From: a virus
DNA: 32,285 nt
Strand: one strand, 5' to 3'
Virus record (IMG/VR): IMGVR_UViG_3300025120_000282
Coordinates: 1-32,285 of that record
Below the pieces are notes generated by a model. That model searched no databases and was not told the DNA's origin. It worked only from the letters and a program-made list of their open reading frames with translations. The translations under genes were made by a program, and so were the position numbers. Below, piece by piece: positions 24,887-32,285 of the stretch. Positions within the stretch are counted from its first letter, which is position 1. Each line of letters begins with the position of its first letter.

Positions 24887-27325
24887 CTATCTTGGGTTGA
24901 ACTCAGCCATATCAAAGCCATCTAAACTATCTTCATTAGACTCAAAATTTATTGGAGGTAAATTGTTTTTTCTTTGCGTAATTAATTGAGACTGTTCAGA
25001 AGATTGTTGACTTACCCTTTTGTCTTTAGCTTTTTCTCTCGCTTGCTCTCTATTACTTAAGGCTTGCTCTTCCCCTCCTCTTAATTGAATAGCAAATTGA
25101 AACTCTGTCATCATTAGCTGTTCTTTTAGTGCAGCTTCGTTTTTAAGTTTTTCTATTTCAAAACCAACAGTGGCTTGTGCAACTTGCATTTTAGATTGTG
25201 TTTCTGCTTGAATTTTAGCCATTTGTATTTGAGCCTCAGCTTGTTGTGCTTGCATATTATTTTGTTGTTGCATTTGCATCTGCTCTGCTTGTTGTTGTTG
25301 CTCCTGTTTTTGTTTTTGCTTTCTTTTAACTTTGAGTAATTGGTTAGCCATCTTGATATTTTTAATTTCTCTAATATCAATAGCATCCTCTAGGTCTATA
25401 CCACCTTTAGACAAAGCCATCTGTATATTTTGCTCCAACATAGCTTTTTGTTCTTCATCAGGAGACATTTCAATAAATATACCAAAGTCATATAAATATA
25501 AATTCTTTATATCGTCTAATATACCTACGTTATACTTTCCTATTTGCATAGCAAACTCGTCAGCAAAATCAGAGTATTCTAAGACATCTGCCGTTCTTAT
25601 TGACAAAGCTTCTGATAAAGTTTGTGTAAGGTATAAACTAGCTTCTAGTATATGCCTAGTTGCTGTATTAGAATTTAAAGCTGCTAATTTTTGAACACCA
25701 ACTAAAGCGTTTGCGTCAGGAGTTGATCCATCTCTAGCCTCATTTAGCCCTGTTACTTGCCTTATCATATCTAAGTAATGATTGTAGTTCCCTATTAACA
25801 TTTGCATTTTCTGACCCCCACTAGAAGATGTAAGTTGTGTTATTGGAACTCTTGCTTGATTAAATTCTCCGTCTTGAGTATAACTTCTTCCTACTACACT
25901 ACCAGTTTGAAAATATAATCTTAAAGCGTCTTCTGGGGAATAAGCATTTCCAGAACCTAAATCTACATCATTCATTCCGTCTGCGTCTATAAATACACCA
26001 TCTGGAACTACTTTAGAAATAACTTGTTGTAACTTTAAGTGTGTCATTTGAATTAAATCAGCAAAAGGAATCATTCTTCTAACTAAAGACTCTATATTAC
26101 CCTTATACATTCTTGGTGCTGTTGCTACATAATTAGGCATAGCGTATTGACTTGCCGACTGAGGACGCACCATGTTTTTTGATAACTCCCACTTTATCAA
26201 CAAGTTAGTACCCATAACCATAACCCCGTCATACCATACGTCAATTCTTTTTTCTACTCTTTCAAAATTACCTTCTTCCATCATTTCTTCAGGCGGATTG
26301 AACTGATCGTCTTTAGGAACTGTAGTAAAGTTACCTTCAGCAGTTTGTTTTTTCTTATATACAAAACTATTAGTAGACTTGTAATTAAAATACATTAAAG
26401 TACAGGTGTCTTTTCTAAACATACTGTTTTCGTACATTTGAGATACGTTATAATACTGATACCAGGCTTGACTATATTTTGAGATTTCTTCTAAGTCTTC
26501 ATTAGTTAAATCTGGTTTTATTTTTAAAACTTCCCCAATAGGAATCGTTTTAATTTCTCCCCAATAAAAACAATCTTTAAAATAAGGATCTTCAGTGTAA
26601 CTATAAACAACATTAGCTGGATCTACATATTTTACATCAATACCATCTCCTAAAAGAAAATCATGCTTTACCATAGAAACCCCTATAGTCATTAAATCCA
26701 TATCATTTCTTTTACGAATTTGATTATAATGGTTTTCATCTAATAAAGTGTTGATTGCACATTCATTAGCAATTTCTACAGCAGGCTTGTAATTCATCTG
26801 CATATAAAGCTCCATTTCTAAATCTGTTTCTGGTAACGTTTCAGGATCTACTTGAAAAACTCCTACATCAAAATCTTTTTCTATTTGTTTAAATAAAGGT
26901 TTTGCTATAACATTCGTTTCAATCATTTGCTGAAACTTACCTCTTTTTTCTGAAGACATAGCGTCTTGTGCGTATGTTTTAACAGAAAACAATCTATCTG
27001 ACATTCCATTAACAACTATATCTACAAACTTAGGAATAATAGGAACTGGAGTCCAGTCTAAATTTAAATAAGACAAGTCTCCATCAACTGATAATTCGTT
27101 TTTATATTTAGCTATAGATTGTTCTCCTCTAGCGTATAATCTTAAACGATTGAACTCTAACCATTGACTGTAAAACCTACATTGACTCCCGCCTCCTTTT
27201 CTAAACCATTCGTATTGAATAGCCTGACCTACTCGTAAACCAAACTCTTTTGTTTTTTTCTCAGAATCTGATACAAATTGATCTGGAAAAGCAGCAGATT
27301 TTATATCTATTGTTATTCCTTTCAT
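24887..27325 (-). CDS. portal protein (crAss-like), 812 aa
   Basis: It follows TerL with a TAATG overlap and precedes the scaffold, the canonical portal position, and its length fits large crAss-like portals. Landmarks are an N-terminal helical wing (QYEWFRKGGGSQCRFYSQWL, 37-56), a beta-rich wing with VDPANVVYSYTEDPYFKDCF (234-253), a stem/crown region with RMIPFADLIQMTHLKLQQVI (417-436), and a conserved-looking loop RQVTGLNEARDGSTPDANAL (522-541) followed by GVQKLAALNSNTATRHILEA. Residues 668-715 form a Gln/Met-rich segment (KQEQQQQAEQMQMQQQNNMQ), and a long charged helix follows, consistent with an extended barrel or crown. The portal forms the dodecameric DNA gate at one capsid vertex. No second function is evident. 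Confidence 0.82.
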   Translation of the reverse strand: MKGITIDIKSAAFPDQFVSDSEKKTKEFGLRVGQAIQYEWFRKGGGSQCRFYSQWLEFNRLRLYARGEQSIAKYKNELSVDGDLSYLNLDWTPVPIIPKFVDIVVNGMSDRLFSVKTYAQDAMSSEKRGKFQQMIETNVIAKPLFKQIEKDFDVGVFQVDPETLPETDLEMELYMQMNYKPAVEIANECAINTLLDENHYNQIRKRNDMDLMTIGVSMVKHDFLLGDGIDVKYVDPANVVYSYTEDPYFKDCFYWGEIKTIPIGEVLKIKPDLTNEDLEEISKYSQAWYQYYNVSQMYENSMFRKDTCTLMYFNYKSTNSFVYKKKQTAEGNFTTVPKDDQFNPPEEMMEEGNFERVEKRIDVWYDGVMVMGTNLLIKWELSKNMVRPQSASQYAMPNYVATAPRMYKGNIESLVRRMIPFADLIQMTHLKLQQVISKVVPDGVFIDADGMNDVDLGSGNAYSPEDALRLYFQTGSVVGRSYTQDGEFNQARVPITQLTSSSGGQKMQMLIGNYNHYLDMIRQVTGLNEARDGSTPDANALVGVQKLAALNSNTATRHILEASLYLTQTLSEALSIRTADVLEYSDFADEFAMQIGKYNVGILDDIKNLYLYDFGIFIEMSPDEEQKAMLEQNIQMALSKGGIDLEDAIDIREIKNIKMANQLLKVKRKQKQKQEQQQQAEQMQMQQQNNMQAQQAEAQIQMAKIQAETQSKMQVAQATVGFEIEKLKNEAALKEQLMMTEFQFAIQLRGGEEQALSNREQAREKAKDKRVSQQSSEQSQLITQRKNNLPPINFESNEDSLDGFDMAEFNPR

Positions 27326-29571
27326 TATCTTATTATTTCACTTATTCTACTCTTATTATTATATCTTGCAAAGTTAATACTTATTTTTGAATTTTGTTTA
27401 GTAGGTGTGTATAAGTGCTTTTGATTAGCCATGATTGCTAAACCCGAACTTATTGCAGCGTCAAACCTTGTTCTATTATTAATATCAAACTTTGCCCAAT
27501 CCTCTAATGTTCTTTGAAAAAACATATCTCCCATTAAATCTTTCTCTCTGTAGTCTCCTTCAAAATCTAAACCTATATACTTTTCTATATACGACTCTAT
27601 AGCTGCCGCATGAGATTGTTTAACATCTGTAGAGGTGTTAGGTATTCCTCCTAACTCTTTTTCTGTTTTTGATAATTTATTAAATCTTTTGTCTGGCCTA
27701 TTCATACTAAATCCTCTATATCCTCTATTTTTAAAATGGTACAATAGTCTAGGTTTATTATTTTCACATAAAATTGGCATTCCGTAAAATACACAAGCCA
27801 TTAAAACTTCTTCAAAAAATATTTCTGCTGTTTGCGGTCGTGCTATGTATTCTAAAAAAAAATGATTAGAAGGAGCATCATCCATATTAAATTTTGTCAA
27901 ACCATGTAGGGCACCGTTAGACCCCTTACCCACAACCACGCCTGAAATGTCATAAGAGTCACAACCAAAAGTTCCTAAATGTTCATTTCCAGGATATTTA
28001 ACTCCGTTACGAACAATAACATTATTCTGCATACTTATTCCTGGTGTCCAAGTTACTAAAAATCTTCCACTTTTATTAGGGTAAAAAATAACCTTAGTGT
28101 CTTTTACACCATTCTCCCAAGAAAACGATCCTCTTGTTGTATGTTGGCCTAGCATCAAAGAGTCATTGTAATCTATTTGCTGATATATTTTAGTTAAATT
28201 AAATAATGACTGTTGAGACTCATCTCTAAAAGCATGAGACTCTGTTCGTGGAAATTGTCTGTAAAATTCGTTTAATGCATCTGCATCTTGAGTTAAAGAA
28301 TTTACCTCATTTTCCCAGTAGTTTATAGCTCCTGTTTTTATATCTTCCCCGTCAATACCTACTATCGGTTTGTCAGGAGTATGTAAAACAGGCATTCCAT
28401 ACTTATCAATATACCCTTCAAAATTCCATTCCATTGGAATAAATAAATTATATAACCCAGATTTTGTTTGACCATTTTGATTTCTTTTTGAAGCATCAGA
28501 ATCATCAAATAATTTTTTAAAATTACTACCTCCTTTGTCTAATGCATTTGAAGTAGACCCCATCATGCATTTACCTATAATCTTACTTCCTAACCTCAAA
28601 CAAGTTTTAGTTACTCGCCAGTTGTTTAGAATATTTTCAGGCCTTTCCCATTTTCCGCTTTCGTCGTGTAATAAGTATTGCAACTTCTCCCCATCATAAG
28701 AGTTATCAGATGTATTTTTCCAATCTATTGTAGTGTCTAGGCCATCAAGTTCCTCACTTCCAATATCATACATATTTTTTTTAGTAATTTTAGATGCAGG
28801 AACTCTATATGCTAATTCTGTTTTAGGCTTATCCATACCATCTTGAATGGGTTTAAAAAAAAACGGGTAATTATTAGATATAGGAACAACTTTATCTGTA
28901 AACATTTTTTTTGCATCAGCACCTGTTTTAGAAAGTATACCTATACGAGCATCTCTTGTTATAGTAGCTTGATTTACTCCTTCGCATGAACTCATAAAAG
29001 AAAATCCAGACCTCCTTATTTTTAAGTAACACATACCAAAGCTTCTTTTGTCAGCCTTAGATGCCTCCCAAAAAATATAAAACAATCTATTTGCTTCTCT
29101 AAAATCAGGATGACCTATATCTATTTTAGTCCATTGTAAATACATATAATGAGTACCAGTTATATAAGTAGGAATACCATTATTTTTAAACCAATGTCCT
29201 TGCTCTCTTTTGTCAAACTCTTGCTCTATGTAGTCAACCCATTCTGCTTTAAAATTAGAAGGAGCTTCGTGCCATTGAAATATACTTTGTATTCTTTTTA
29301 AAACCTTAGGTAATAAAGTAGGTGACCAGGTTTGCTCTGACTTAATTTTTTTTTCGTTTACAAAATTTTTAGGAGTTTTTGGTAATGCAATTTTTACATT
29401 ACTAATTTCATATACATCTCCAACTGTCCCGTCTTTAGATATTACAACAACATCATATTTTTCATTATACCCATACAACCATGTACGAGCTCTGTTTTTA
29501 TTAGACAATACACCTTTAGGTATATAATCTTTTAATATTTTATATAATTTATTTTGATCTTGATTCTGCAA
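27325..29571 (-). CDS. terL: terminase large subunit, 748 aa
   Basis: This is the packaging motor ATPase and nuclease. HYMYLQWTKIDIGHPDFREA (141-160) and WEASKADKRSFGMCYLKIRR (168-187) lead into a deviant Walker A region, RRSGFS (186-191), which lacks the usual GK[S/T]. The Walker B motif is LQYLLHDESGKW (298-309; D303, E304), and GKCMMGSTSNALDKGG (333-348) is the coupling motif. The nuclease half has the first acidic residue in GTFGCDSYDISG (533-544; D538), a second acidic position near FFEEVL (585-590) or LCEN (601-604), and D704 in RFDAAISSGLA. A segment of roughly 100 residues precedes the ATPase and is longer than in many TerLs, but consistent with crAss-like ones. The start overlaps the upstream small-terminase-like gene by 23 bases, and the stop overlaps the portal start. 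Confidence 0.9.
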   Translation of the reverse strand: MQNQDQNKLYKILKDYIPKGVLSNKNRARTWLYGYNEKYDVVVISKDGTVGDVYEISNVKIALPKTPKNFVNEKKIKSEQTWSPTLLPKVLKRIQSIFQWHEAPSNFKAEWVDYIEQEFDKREQGHWFKNNGIPTYITGTHYMYLQWTKIDIGHPDFREANRLFYIFWEASKADKRSFGMCYLKIRRSGFSFMSSCEGVNQATITRDARIGILSKTGADAKKMFTDKVVPISNNYPFFFKPIQDGMDKPKTELAYRVPASKITKKNMYDIGSEELDGLDTTIDWKNTSDNSYDGEKLQYLLHDESGKWERPENILNNWRVTKTCLRLGSKIIGKCMMGSTSNALDKGGSNFKKLFDDSDASKRNQNGQTKSGLYNLFIPMEWNFEGYIDKYGMPVLHTPDKPIVGIDGEDIKTGAINYWENEVNSLTQDADALNEFYRQFPRTESHAFRDESQQSLFNLTKIYQQIDYNDSLMLGQHTTRGSFSWENGVKDTKVIFYPNKSGRFLVTWTPGISMQNNVIVRNGVKYPGNEHLGTFGCDSYDISGVVVGKGSNGALHGLTKFNMDDAPSNHFFLEYIARPQTAEIFFEEVLMACVFYGMPILCENNKPRLLYHFKNRGYRGFSMNRPDKRFNKLSKTEKELGGIPNTSTDVKQSHAAAIESYIEKYIGLDFEGDYREKDLMGDMFFQRTLEDWAKFDINNRTRFDAAISSGLAIMANQKHLYTPTKQNSKISINFARYNNKSRISEIIR
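27369..27386 (-). promoter_or_regulatory. promoter-like element before portal (copy 2 of the 18-bp repeat)
   Basis: The minus-strand sequence AAATAAGTATTAACTTTG is identical over 18 bases to the element before scaffold, and again ends in the -7-like TAACTTTG. It lies inside the 3' end of terL (codons for KISINF), 43 bases before the portal ATG. The coding context does not require this exact sequence, so repetition in front of two assembly genes favours regulation. Function is untested. Confidence 0.5.
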
Positions 29572-29827
29572 ATCCCTTTGGTGTTGATGATTTATTTTCT
29601 ACTACTATTCCTTCTAATAAGTTTTTTTCTTCTTCTATTCTTTTTAATATTTCAAAAGCATCCATAATGCATAATTTTTTTGTTGCCGCAGCGTTTTTTA
29701 ATTTGTCAGCCGCTAACTGATCATCAGCATCATACTTAATAATATCTTCTTTTGCTACTTTAATTAATTGGGCTACAGCTTTTTCTCCAGCACTAATAAT
29801 TTGAAATCTTAATTCTTTATTATTCAT
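29549..29827 (-). CDS. putative terminase small subunit, 92 aa
   Basis: This small protein precedes TerL and overlaps it by 23 bases. It is predicted almost wholly helical: KELRFQIISAGEKAVAQLIK, then VAKEDIIKYDADDQLAADKL, then KLCIMDAFEILKRIEEEKNL. The C-terminal tail (VVENKSSTPKGFAESRSK) is basic and polar. Helix size, coiled-coil potential and place next to TerL fit a small terminase, which recognises DNA and stimulates TerL. A classic helix-turn-helix is not evident, so the call rests mainly on position. It overlaps the GroES-like gene by 8 bases. It could instead be a different small packaging factor. Confidence 0.45.
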   Translation of the reverse strand: MNNKELRFQIISAGEKAVAQLIKVAKEDIIKYDADDQLAADKLKNAAATKKLCIMDAFEILKRIEEEKNLLEGIVVENKSSTPKGFAESRSK

Positions 29828-30389
29828 TAAGTATTGTTGTTATATTATTCGTAAACATTCTATACAAAATCTCACCGTCTACTTTAAATTCATATTCGCT
29901 GTCAGGCTCAAAAACAACTATGTCATTTTCTTTAACTCCTAGACTTTCTAATTGTTTGTTAGAATATTTTATAGTTCCTTGTAAAGGTTCGTATTTACCG
30001 CTTTTTTTTAAAAAAGAATCTTTTACCTCTAAGGGTTTTATAAAACAATATTTCCCTGGTGCAGTCCACTTTTTATTGTGGTTGTATAAAAAATATTGAT
30101 CATCTTCTATAAAAAATAAATTATCTTTAAAATAACTTTTACCGCTTTTTCTTCTTCCATACATATCGTTATAAAACTTAAACACATTATGATGAACTAA
30201 TAGTATATCTCCTATTTCTATTTCTCCTTCATAGTACAGTGGTAAAGAAACTACTTTTGCAAATCTATTTGAAACCGTATGGTCTTCTTCAGACACACTT
30301 GTAACAAAATCTGCCTTATCAAATTCTAATATATTATTGTATCTTCTGTTGTTTACAGGCTCTACAATAAAGGAATGTAAGGCCCTCAT
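29820..30389 (-). CDS. protein with two GroES-like halves, putative phage co-chaperonin
   Basis: Both halves of this 189-aa protein follow the GroES pattern. First unit: HSFIVEPVNNRRYNNI (5-20), KVVSLPLYYEGEIEIGDILL (45-64) and FFIEDDQYFLY (92-102). Second unit: CFIKPLEVKDSF (115-126), GTIKYSNKQLESLGVKENDI (138-157), VVFEPDSEYEFKVDGEILYR (158-177) and NITTILNE. The ending parallels GroES ...VGDIVIF...K.EKIDNEEVLIM...DILAIV. GroES caps the GroEL folding chamber, and T4 gp31 shows that phages can encode a replacement for capsid folding. Here the gene sits directly upstream of TerS/TerL and the head genes, which fits that role. The loop between 66 and 92 (HHNVFKFYNDMYGRRKSGKS) is basic, flexible-looking and longer than the usual mobile loop. 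Double-domain architecture is my inference from internal similarity. The start overlaps the previous stop as TAATG. Confidence 0.55.
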   Translation of the reverse strand: MRALHSFIVEPVNNRRYNNILEFDKADFVTSVSEEDHTVSNRFAKVVSLPLYYEGEIEIGDILLVHHNVFKFYNDMYGRRKSGKSYFKDNLFFIEDDQYFLYNHNKKWTAPGKYCFIKPLEVKDSFLKKSGKYEPLQGTIKYSNKQLESLGVKENDIVVFEPDSEYEFKVDGEILYRMFTNNITTILNE

Positions 30390-30613
30390 TAAAAGTTTAT
30401 ATTATATTCTAAAGTAATTGGAAGCGTATATAAAAACTCTTTCCATATCAAAACCTCTTCGTTTTTTATAACCCAGAGTTTGTAAGATTGAGATGATTCG
30501 TTTGCTTGTATTAAGTGTATTTTGTATTCCCCACCCAGGACAGACTGATTAACTATATAATGCATTGATCCAGATTTATAATCTGAACCAATGGAAATTT
30601 TTCTAATATCCAT
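30389..30613 (-). CDS. conserved small hypothetical protein, 74 aa
   Basis: The product MDIRKISIGSDYKSGSMHYI is followed by strands VLGGEYKIHLIQ, QSYKLWVIKNEEVLIWKEF and LPITLEYNINF, suggesting an all-beta fold. The pattern K-I-S-I-G-x-D-Y-K-x-G-x-M-H-Y-I looks like a conserved phage family, but no function is known to me. The leader AAATAAAATAAA-ATG is shared with several late genes, and its stop overlaps the start of the GroES-like gene (TAATG). The place in the packaging cluster suggests an assembly accessory role. Confidence 0.65.
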   Translation of the reverse strand: MDIRKISIGSDYKSGSMHYIVNQSVLGGEYKIHLIQANESSQSYKLWVIKNEEVLIWKEFLYTLPITLEYNINF

Positions 30614-30614
30614 T

Positions 30615-30752
30615 TTATTTTATTTTATCTTCTACTAAACCTTTATTAATCTCAACTGTTATTTCTTCTACTATAGCTAAAGTGCTAATTGGTAAAGATT
30701 GTAATAGTCGGTTAATATTTTTAATAGACTCTTCATTTAATTCTACTTTCAT
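30615..30752 (-). CDS. small hypothetical protein, 45 aa
   Basis: A complete short frame starts at ATG 30752 with an A/T-rich leader and ends with TAA at 30617-30615, one base before the next ATG. The product MKVELNEESIKNINRLLQSL is followed by PISTLAIVEEITVEINKGLV and EDKIK. It is a helix-rich peptide with alternating hydrophobic and charged residues, consistent with a small oligomeric helical bundle. It fills the gap between the fibre gene and the 74-aa gene exactly, which supports a real gene. Function is not recognised. Confidence 0.6.
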   Translation of the reverse strand: MKVELNEESIKNINRLLQSLPISTLAIVEEITVEINKGLVEDKIK

Positions 30753-30763
30753 TTAATTTAATT

Positions 30764-32285
30764 TTATGCAGCATACATAGGAATTTTATAATCTACTCCG
30801 TTTATTTTTACTGTCCATGTTGTTGTTGTTATTGCTGGAGTTGCAACAGTCACTGTACCTACAGCATTTGTAGAAGAACCAATAGCAAGCTGATTTGCAT
30901 CTGTAGTGGTGGCTCCTGTTCCTAGTGCTACTCCTCCTACAAATTTAGATGAAGCATCTTTACCAATAGCAATACCATTGTCTTTTGCTCCCCCTGAGTC
31001 TCCAGCTGTTGCACCTGTACCTATTGCAATAGAGTTTGAGCCTTCAGCAAGTGAGCGAGTACCAACAGCAATCGTTCCTCCGCTTATTGTTGATCCAGTT
31101 ATTCCTGCGGATTGATATCCTATTGCTATATTTCCTACGCCTGACCTAGTTATATTAGGATGATCAGTAGCGTCACCTTCAGCTTCAACACCTATAGCAA
31201 TTCCTTTTGTTGATGTGTTGTATGTTTGGGTTTCTACAGTCTGACTACCTATAGAAGCTGCACGCCCTATAGCTATTTGACCCTCTCTTGCACTTGCCCC
31301 TCCAAAACCCATCGCATTATACCCTATACAAACATGATATGCACTATTGCCACTTGAACGGAAATTGTTATAACCTTGAGCCGCAAGTTGACCTATATAA
31401 ACACCACCTCCTTCATTAACTCCATTAGCAGTTGATGCCTTATATTGTTTGGCTCTATCGCCTATAGCAACGTCACCTAGATTATGCTCATGCTTATGAG
31501 TAGCGTCTCCAATCATAGCACTATTACCTATTGCAACTCTTAATTGCATGTCAACATTAGTAGGAAGTCCTGTGCTATTACCTAAATTCCTACCCGCATT
31601 ACTACCTATTAAGATGTCGCCAACTGGTATTGCATCTCTTCCCGCTAAACTTCCTATAACAATATTACTACTTCCACCAGCAGAAATCTTAAGTGTGTCT
31701 CCACCAATAGCTATATTGTTAGTTCCTGTGTCATTCGCACTGTTTGCGTTTTCCCCTATAGCTATATTTTTAAATCCTGTAGTTAGAGCCGAATTAGTGT
31801 TATCTCCTATTCCTATATTATTAATACAAGCCGCATTAGAATAATCCCAACCAGCTGCATACGATCCTATTTTTATATTGGTATCAGATGCTCTTGAAAT
31901 TAAACCAAGATCTTCACCTGTGTTATCCAGAATAGTTATTCCATTAATAGGTGTTGTTGTTAAAGCACTAGTACCTACTGAAATAAATGATCCAGTAAAA
32001 GTAGCTGAAGCCCCTGTTGATACCACCTCATTAATACTACTAGAATACAAAGTTAAATCGTTTTCAAAACGACCAATATTTCTTATTTTATAATTACTTG
32101 AAGAACTTACATCTACACCTGACAATCCTCTCCAGGTTGTTGCGGTTATTGTTCCTACTGCACTAACCGAGGCTACGGTTATAGTAGCTGTTGAGGTTCC
32201 AAAGTTTACAGAAAAAATATCTCCTATTGTCCAATCTTTTCCTCCACCATAGATTGATACCCCAGTAATTCCTCCTGTTGCACTA
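30764..32285 (-). CDS. tail fibre/adhesin with YadA-head-like repeats (5' part beyond right edge)
   Basis: The reading frame is open to the right edge, so the N-terminus is missing. At least 506 residues are present. A TTG at 32125 lies in the frame but is not a convincing start, because coding continues upstream (GGGKDWTIGDIFSVNFG). From about 31840 to 30880 the protein shows about 17 turns of the degenerate repeat [N/G/Q]-[I/V/L]-[A/V/I/Y]-[I/V/L]-G, for example NIAIGENANSANDTG, NIVIGSLAGRDA, GIAIGKDASS and GVALGTGATT. This is the left-handed beta-roll pattern of YadA-type trimeric adhesin heads, also used in phage fibres. The C-terminus WTVKINGVDYKIPMYAA is a compact closing unit. It probably forms a trimeric fibre that binds the host surface. 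It is the first gene of the visible leftward series. Internal repetition makes homologous exchange likely. Confidence 0.75.
   Translation of the reverse strand, partial: SATGGITGVSIYGGGKDWTIGDIFSVNFGTSTATITVASVSAVGTITATTWRGLSGVDVSSSSNYKIRNIGRFENDLTLYSSSINEVVSTGASATFTGSFISVGTSALTTTPINGITILDNTGEDLGLISRASDTNIKIGSYAAGWDYSNAACINNIGIGDNTNSALTTGFKNIAIGENANSANDTGTNNIAIGGDTLKISAGGSSNIVIGSLAGRDAIPVGDILIGSNAGRNLGNSTGLPTNVDMQLRVAIGNSAMIGDATHKHEHNLGDVAIGDRAKQYKASTANGVNEGGGVYIGQLAAQGYNNFRSSGNSAYHVCIGYNAMGFGGASAREGQIAIGRAASIGSQTVETQTYNTSTKGIAIGVEAEGDATDHPNITRSGVGNIAIGYQSAGITGSTISGGTIAVGTRSLAEGSNSIAIGTGATAGDSGGAKDNGIAIGKDASSKFVGGVALGTGATTTDANQLAIGSSTNAVGTVTVATPAITTTTWTVKINGVDYKIPMYAA

Noticed and set aside
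25242-25330. Low-complexity repeat (CAA/CAG-like codons) as a DNA repeat element
   Set aside because: It encodes the Gln/Met-rich segment of the portal protein and varies in codon use, so it is protein-level composition and not a separate repeat.
30906-31844. Long plus-strand frames opposite the fibre gene (Pro/Ile/Val-rich)
   Set aside because: They mirror the periodic repeat of the fibre coding sequence; the low-complexity product is an artefact of antisense reading.
32047-32056. TAACTTTG-like match (minus strand) inside the fibre gene
   Set aside because: It lies in the middle of a coding region with no gene start nearby and lacks the rest of the 18-bp repeated element.
30764-32125. TTG at 32125 as the start of the fibre gene
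   Set aside because: The same frame stays open to the window edge with protein-like sequence upstream (GGGKDWTIGDIFSVNFG), so the gene is treated as partial.
1-32285. tRNA genes, CRISPR arrays, insertion sequences, integrase or attachment sites
   Set aside because: The window is almost fully coding with gaps under about 70 bases, and no cloverleaf, spaced direct-repeat array, transposase or recombinase was recognised.

Overview
The window is the virion-assembly half of a tailed, podovirus-type bacteriophage genome, low in GC (roughly one third, estimated by eye) and almost fully coding. Several signs point to a Bacteroidota host, probably marine or aquatic Flavobacteriia. Start codons are preceded by A/T-rich leaders, often ending AAATAAAATAAA-ATG, with no Shine-Dalgarno motif. 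Intergenic gaps carry the Bacteroidota -7 promoter motif TAnnTTTG. The terminase, portal, capsid, ring and stabilisation proteins resemble, from memory, the crAss-like (Crassvirales-type) or related Bacteroidota podovirus families. No database search was possible, so family assignments rest on recognised motifs, gene order and length.

Layout. Positions 1-1359 are on the plus strand: the end of a small gene, a calcineurin-like metallophosphoesterase and a 49-aa protein. Everything from 1345 to the right edge is on the minus strand and is transcribed from right to left. In that direction it starts with a tail fibre built from YadA-head-like repeats (cut by the window edge) and two small proteins. 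Next come a protein with two GroES-like halves, a likely small terminase, TerL (748 aa), portal (812 aa), acidic scaffold (381 aa) and major capsid protein (490 aa). A strong terminator follows the capsid gene. A 251-aa conserved protein and two small beta-rich head proteins (92 and 317 aa) come next, ending at a second strong terminator. After it lie two tail ring/adaptor proteins (328 and 306 aa), a 1648-aa P22 gp10-like stabilisation (muzzle-type) protein, a 55-aa protein and a 250-aa structural protein. The run ends with a cassette ordered like T7 genes 13-14-15-16: a GNAT-fold protein (134 aa), a gp14-like protein (285 aa), a 586-aa internal virion protein and a giant 2524-aa protein with a zinc-metallopeptidase HEVFH motif. 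An 82-aa gene follows and converges on the plus-strand genes.

Working together. TerS, TerL, portal, scaffold and capsid build and fill the head, perhaps helped by the GroES-like protein and host GroEL. Ring, stabilisation and fibre proteins build the short tail. The 134/285/586/2524-aa set is inferred to be cargo ejected into the host. The most interesting structural signal is a beta-rich module of about 55-85 residues (VGD-x-V-x-N-x-T ... LTL-x-x-x-IF ... Y-x-I) found as three tandem copies in the 317-aa protein and as apparent single insertions in up to four other virion proteins. Other highlights are a repeated 18-bp promoter-like element before portal and scaffold, the terminator pair that isolates the capsid gene, the double GroES-like protein, and the giant multidomain ejection protein.
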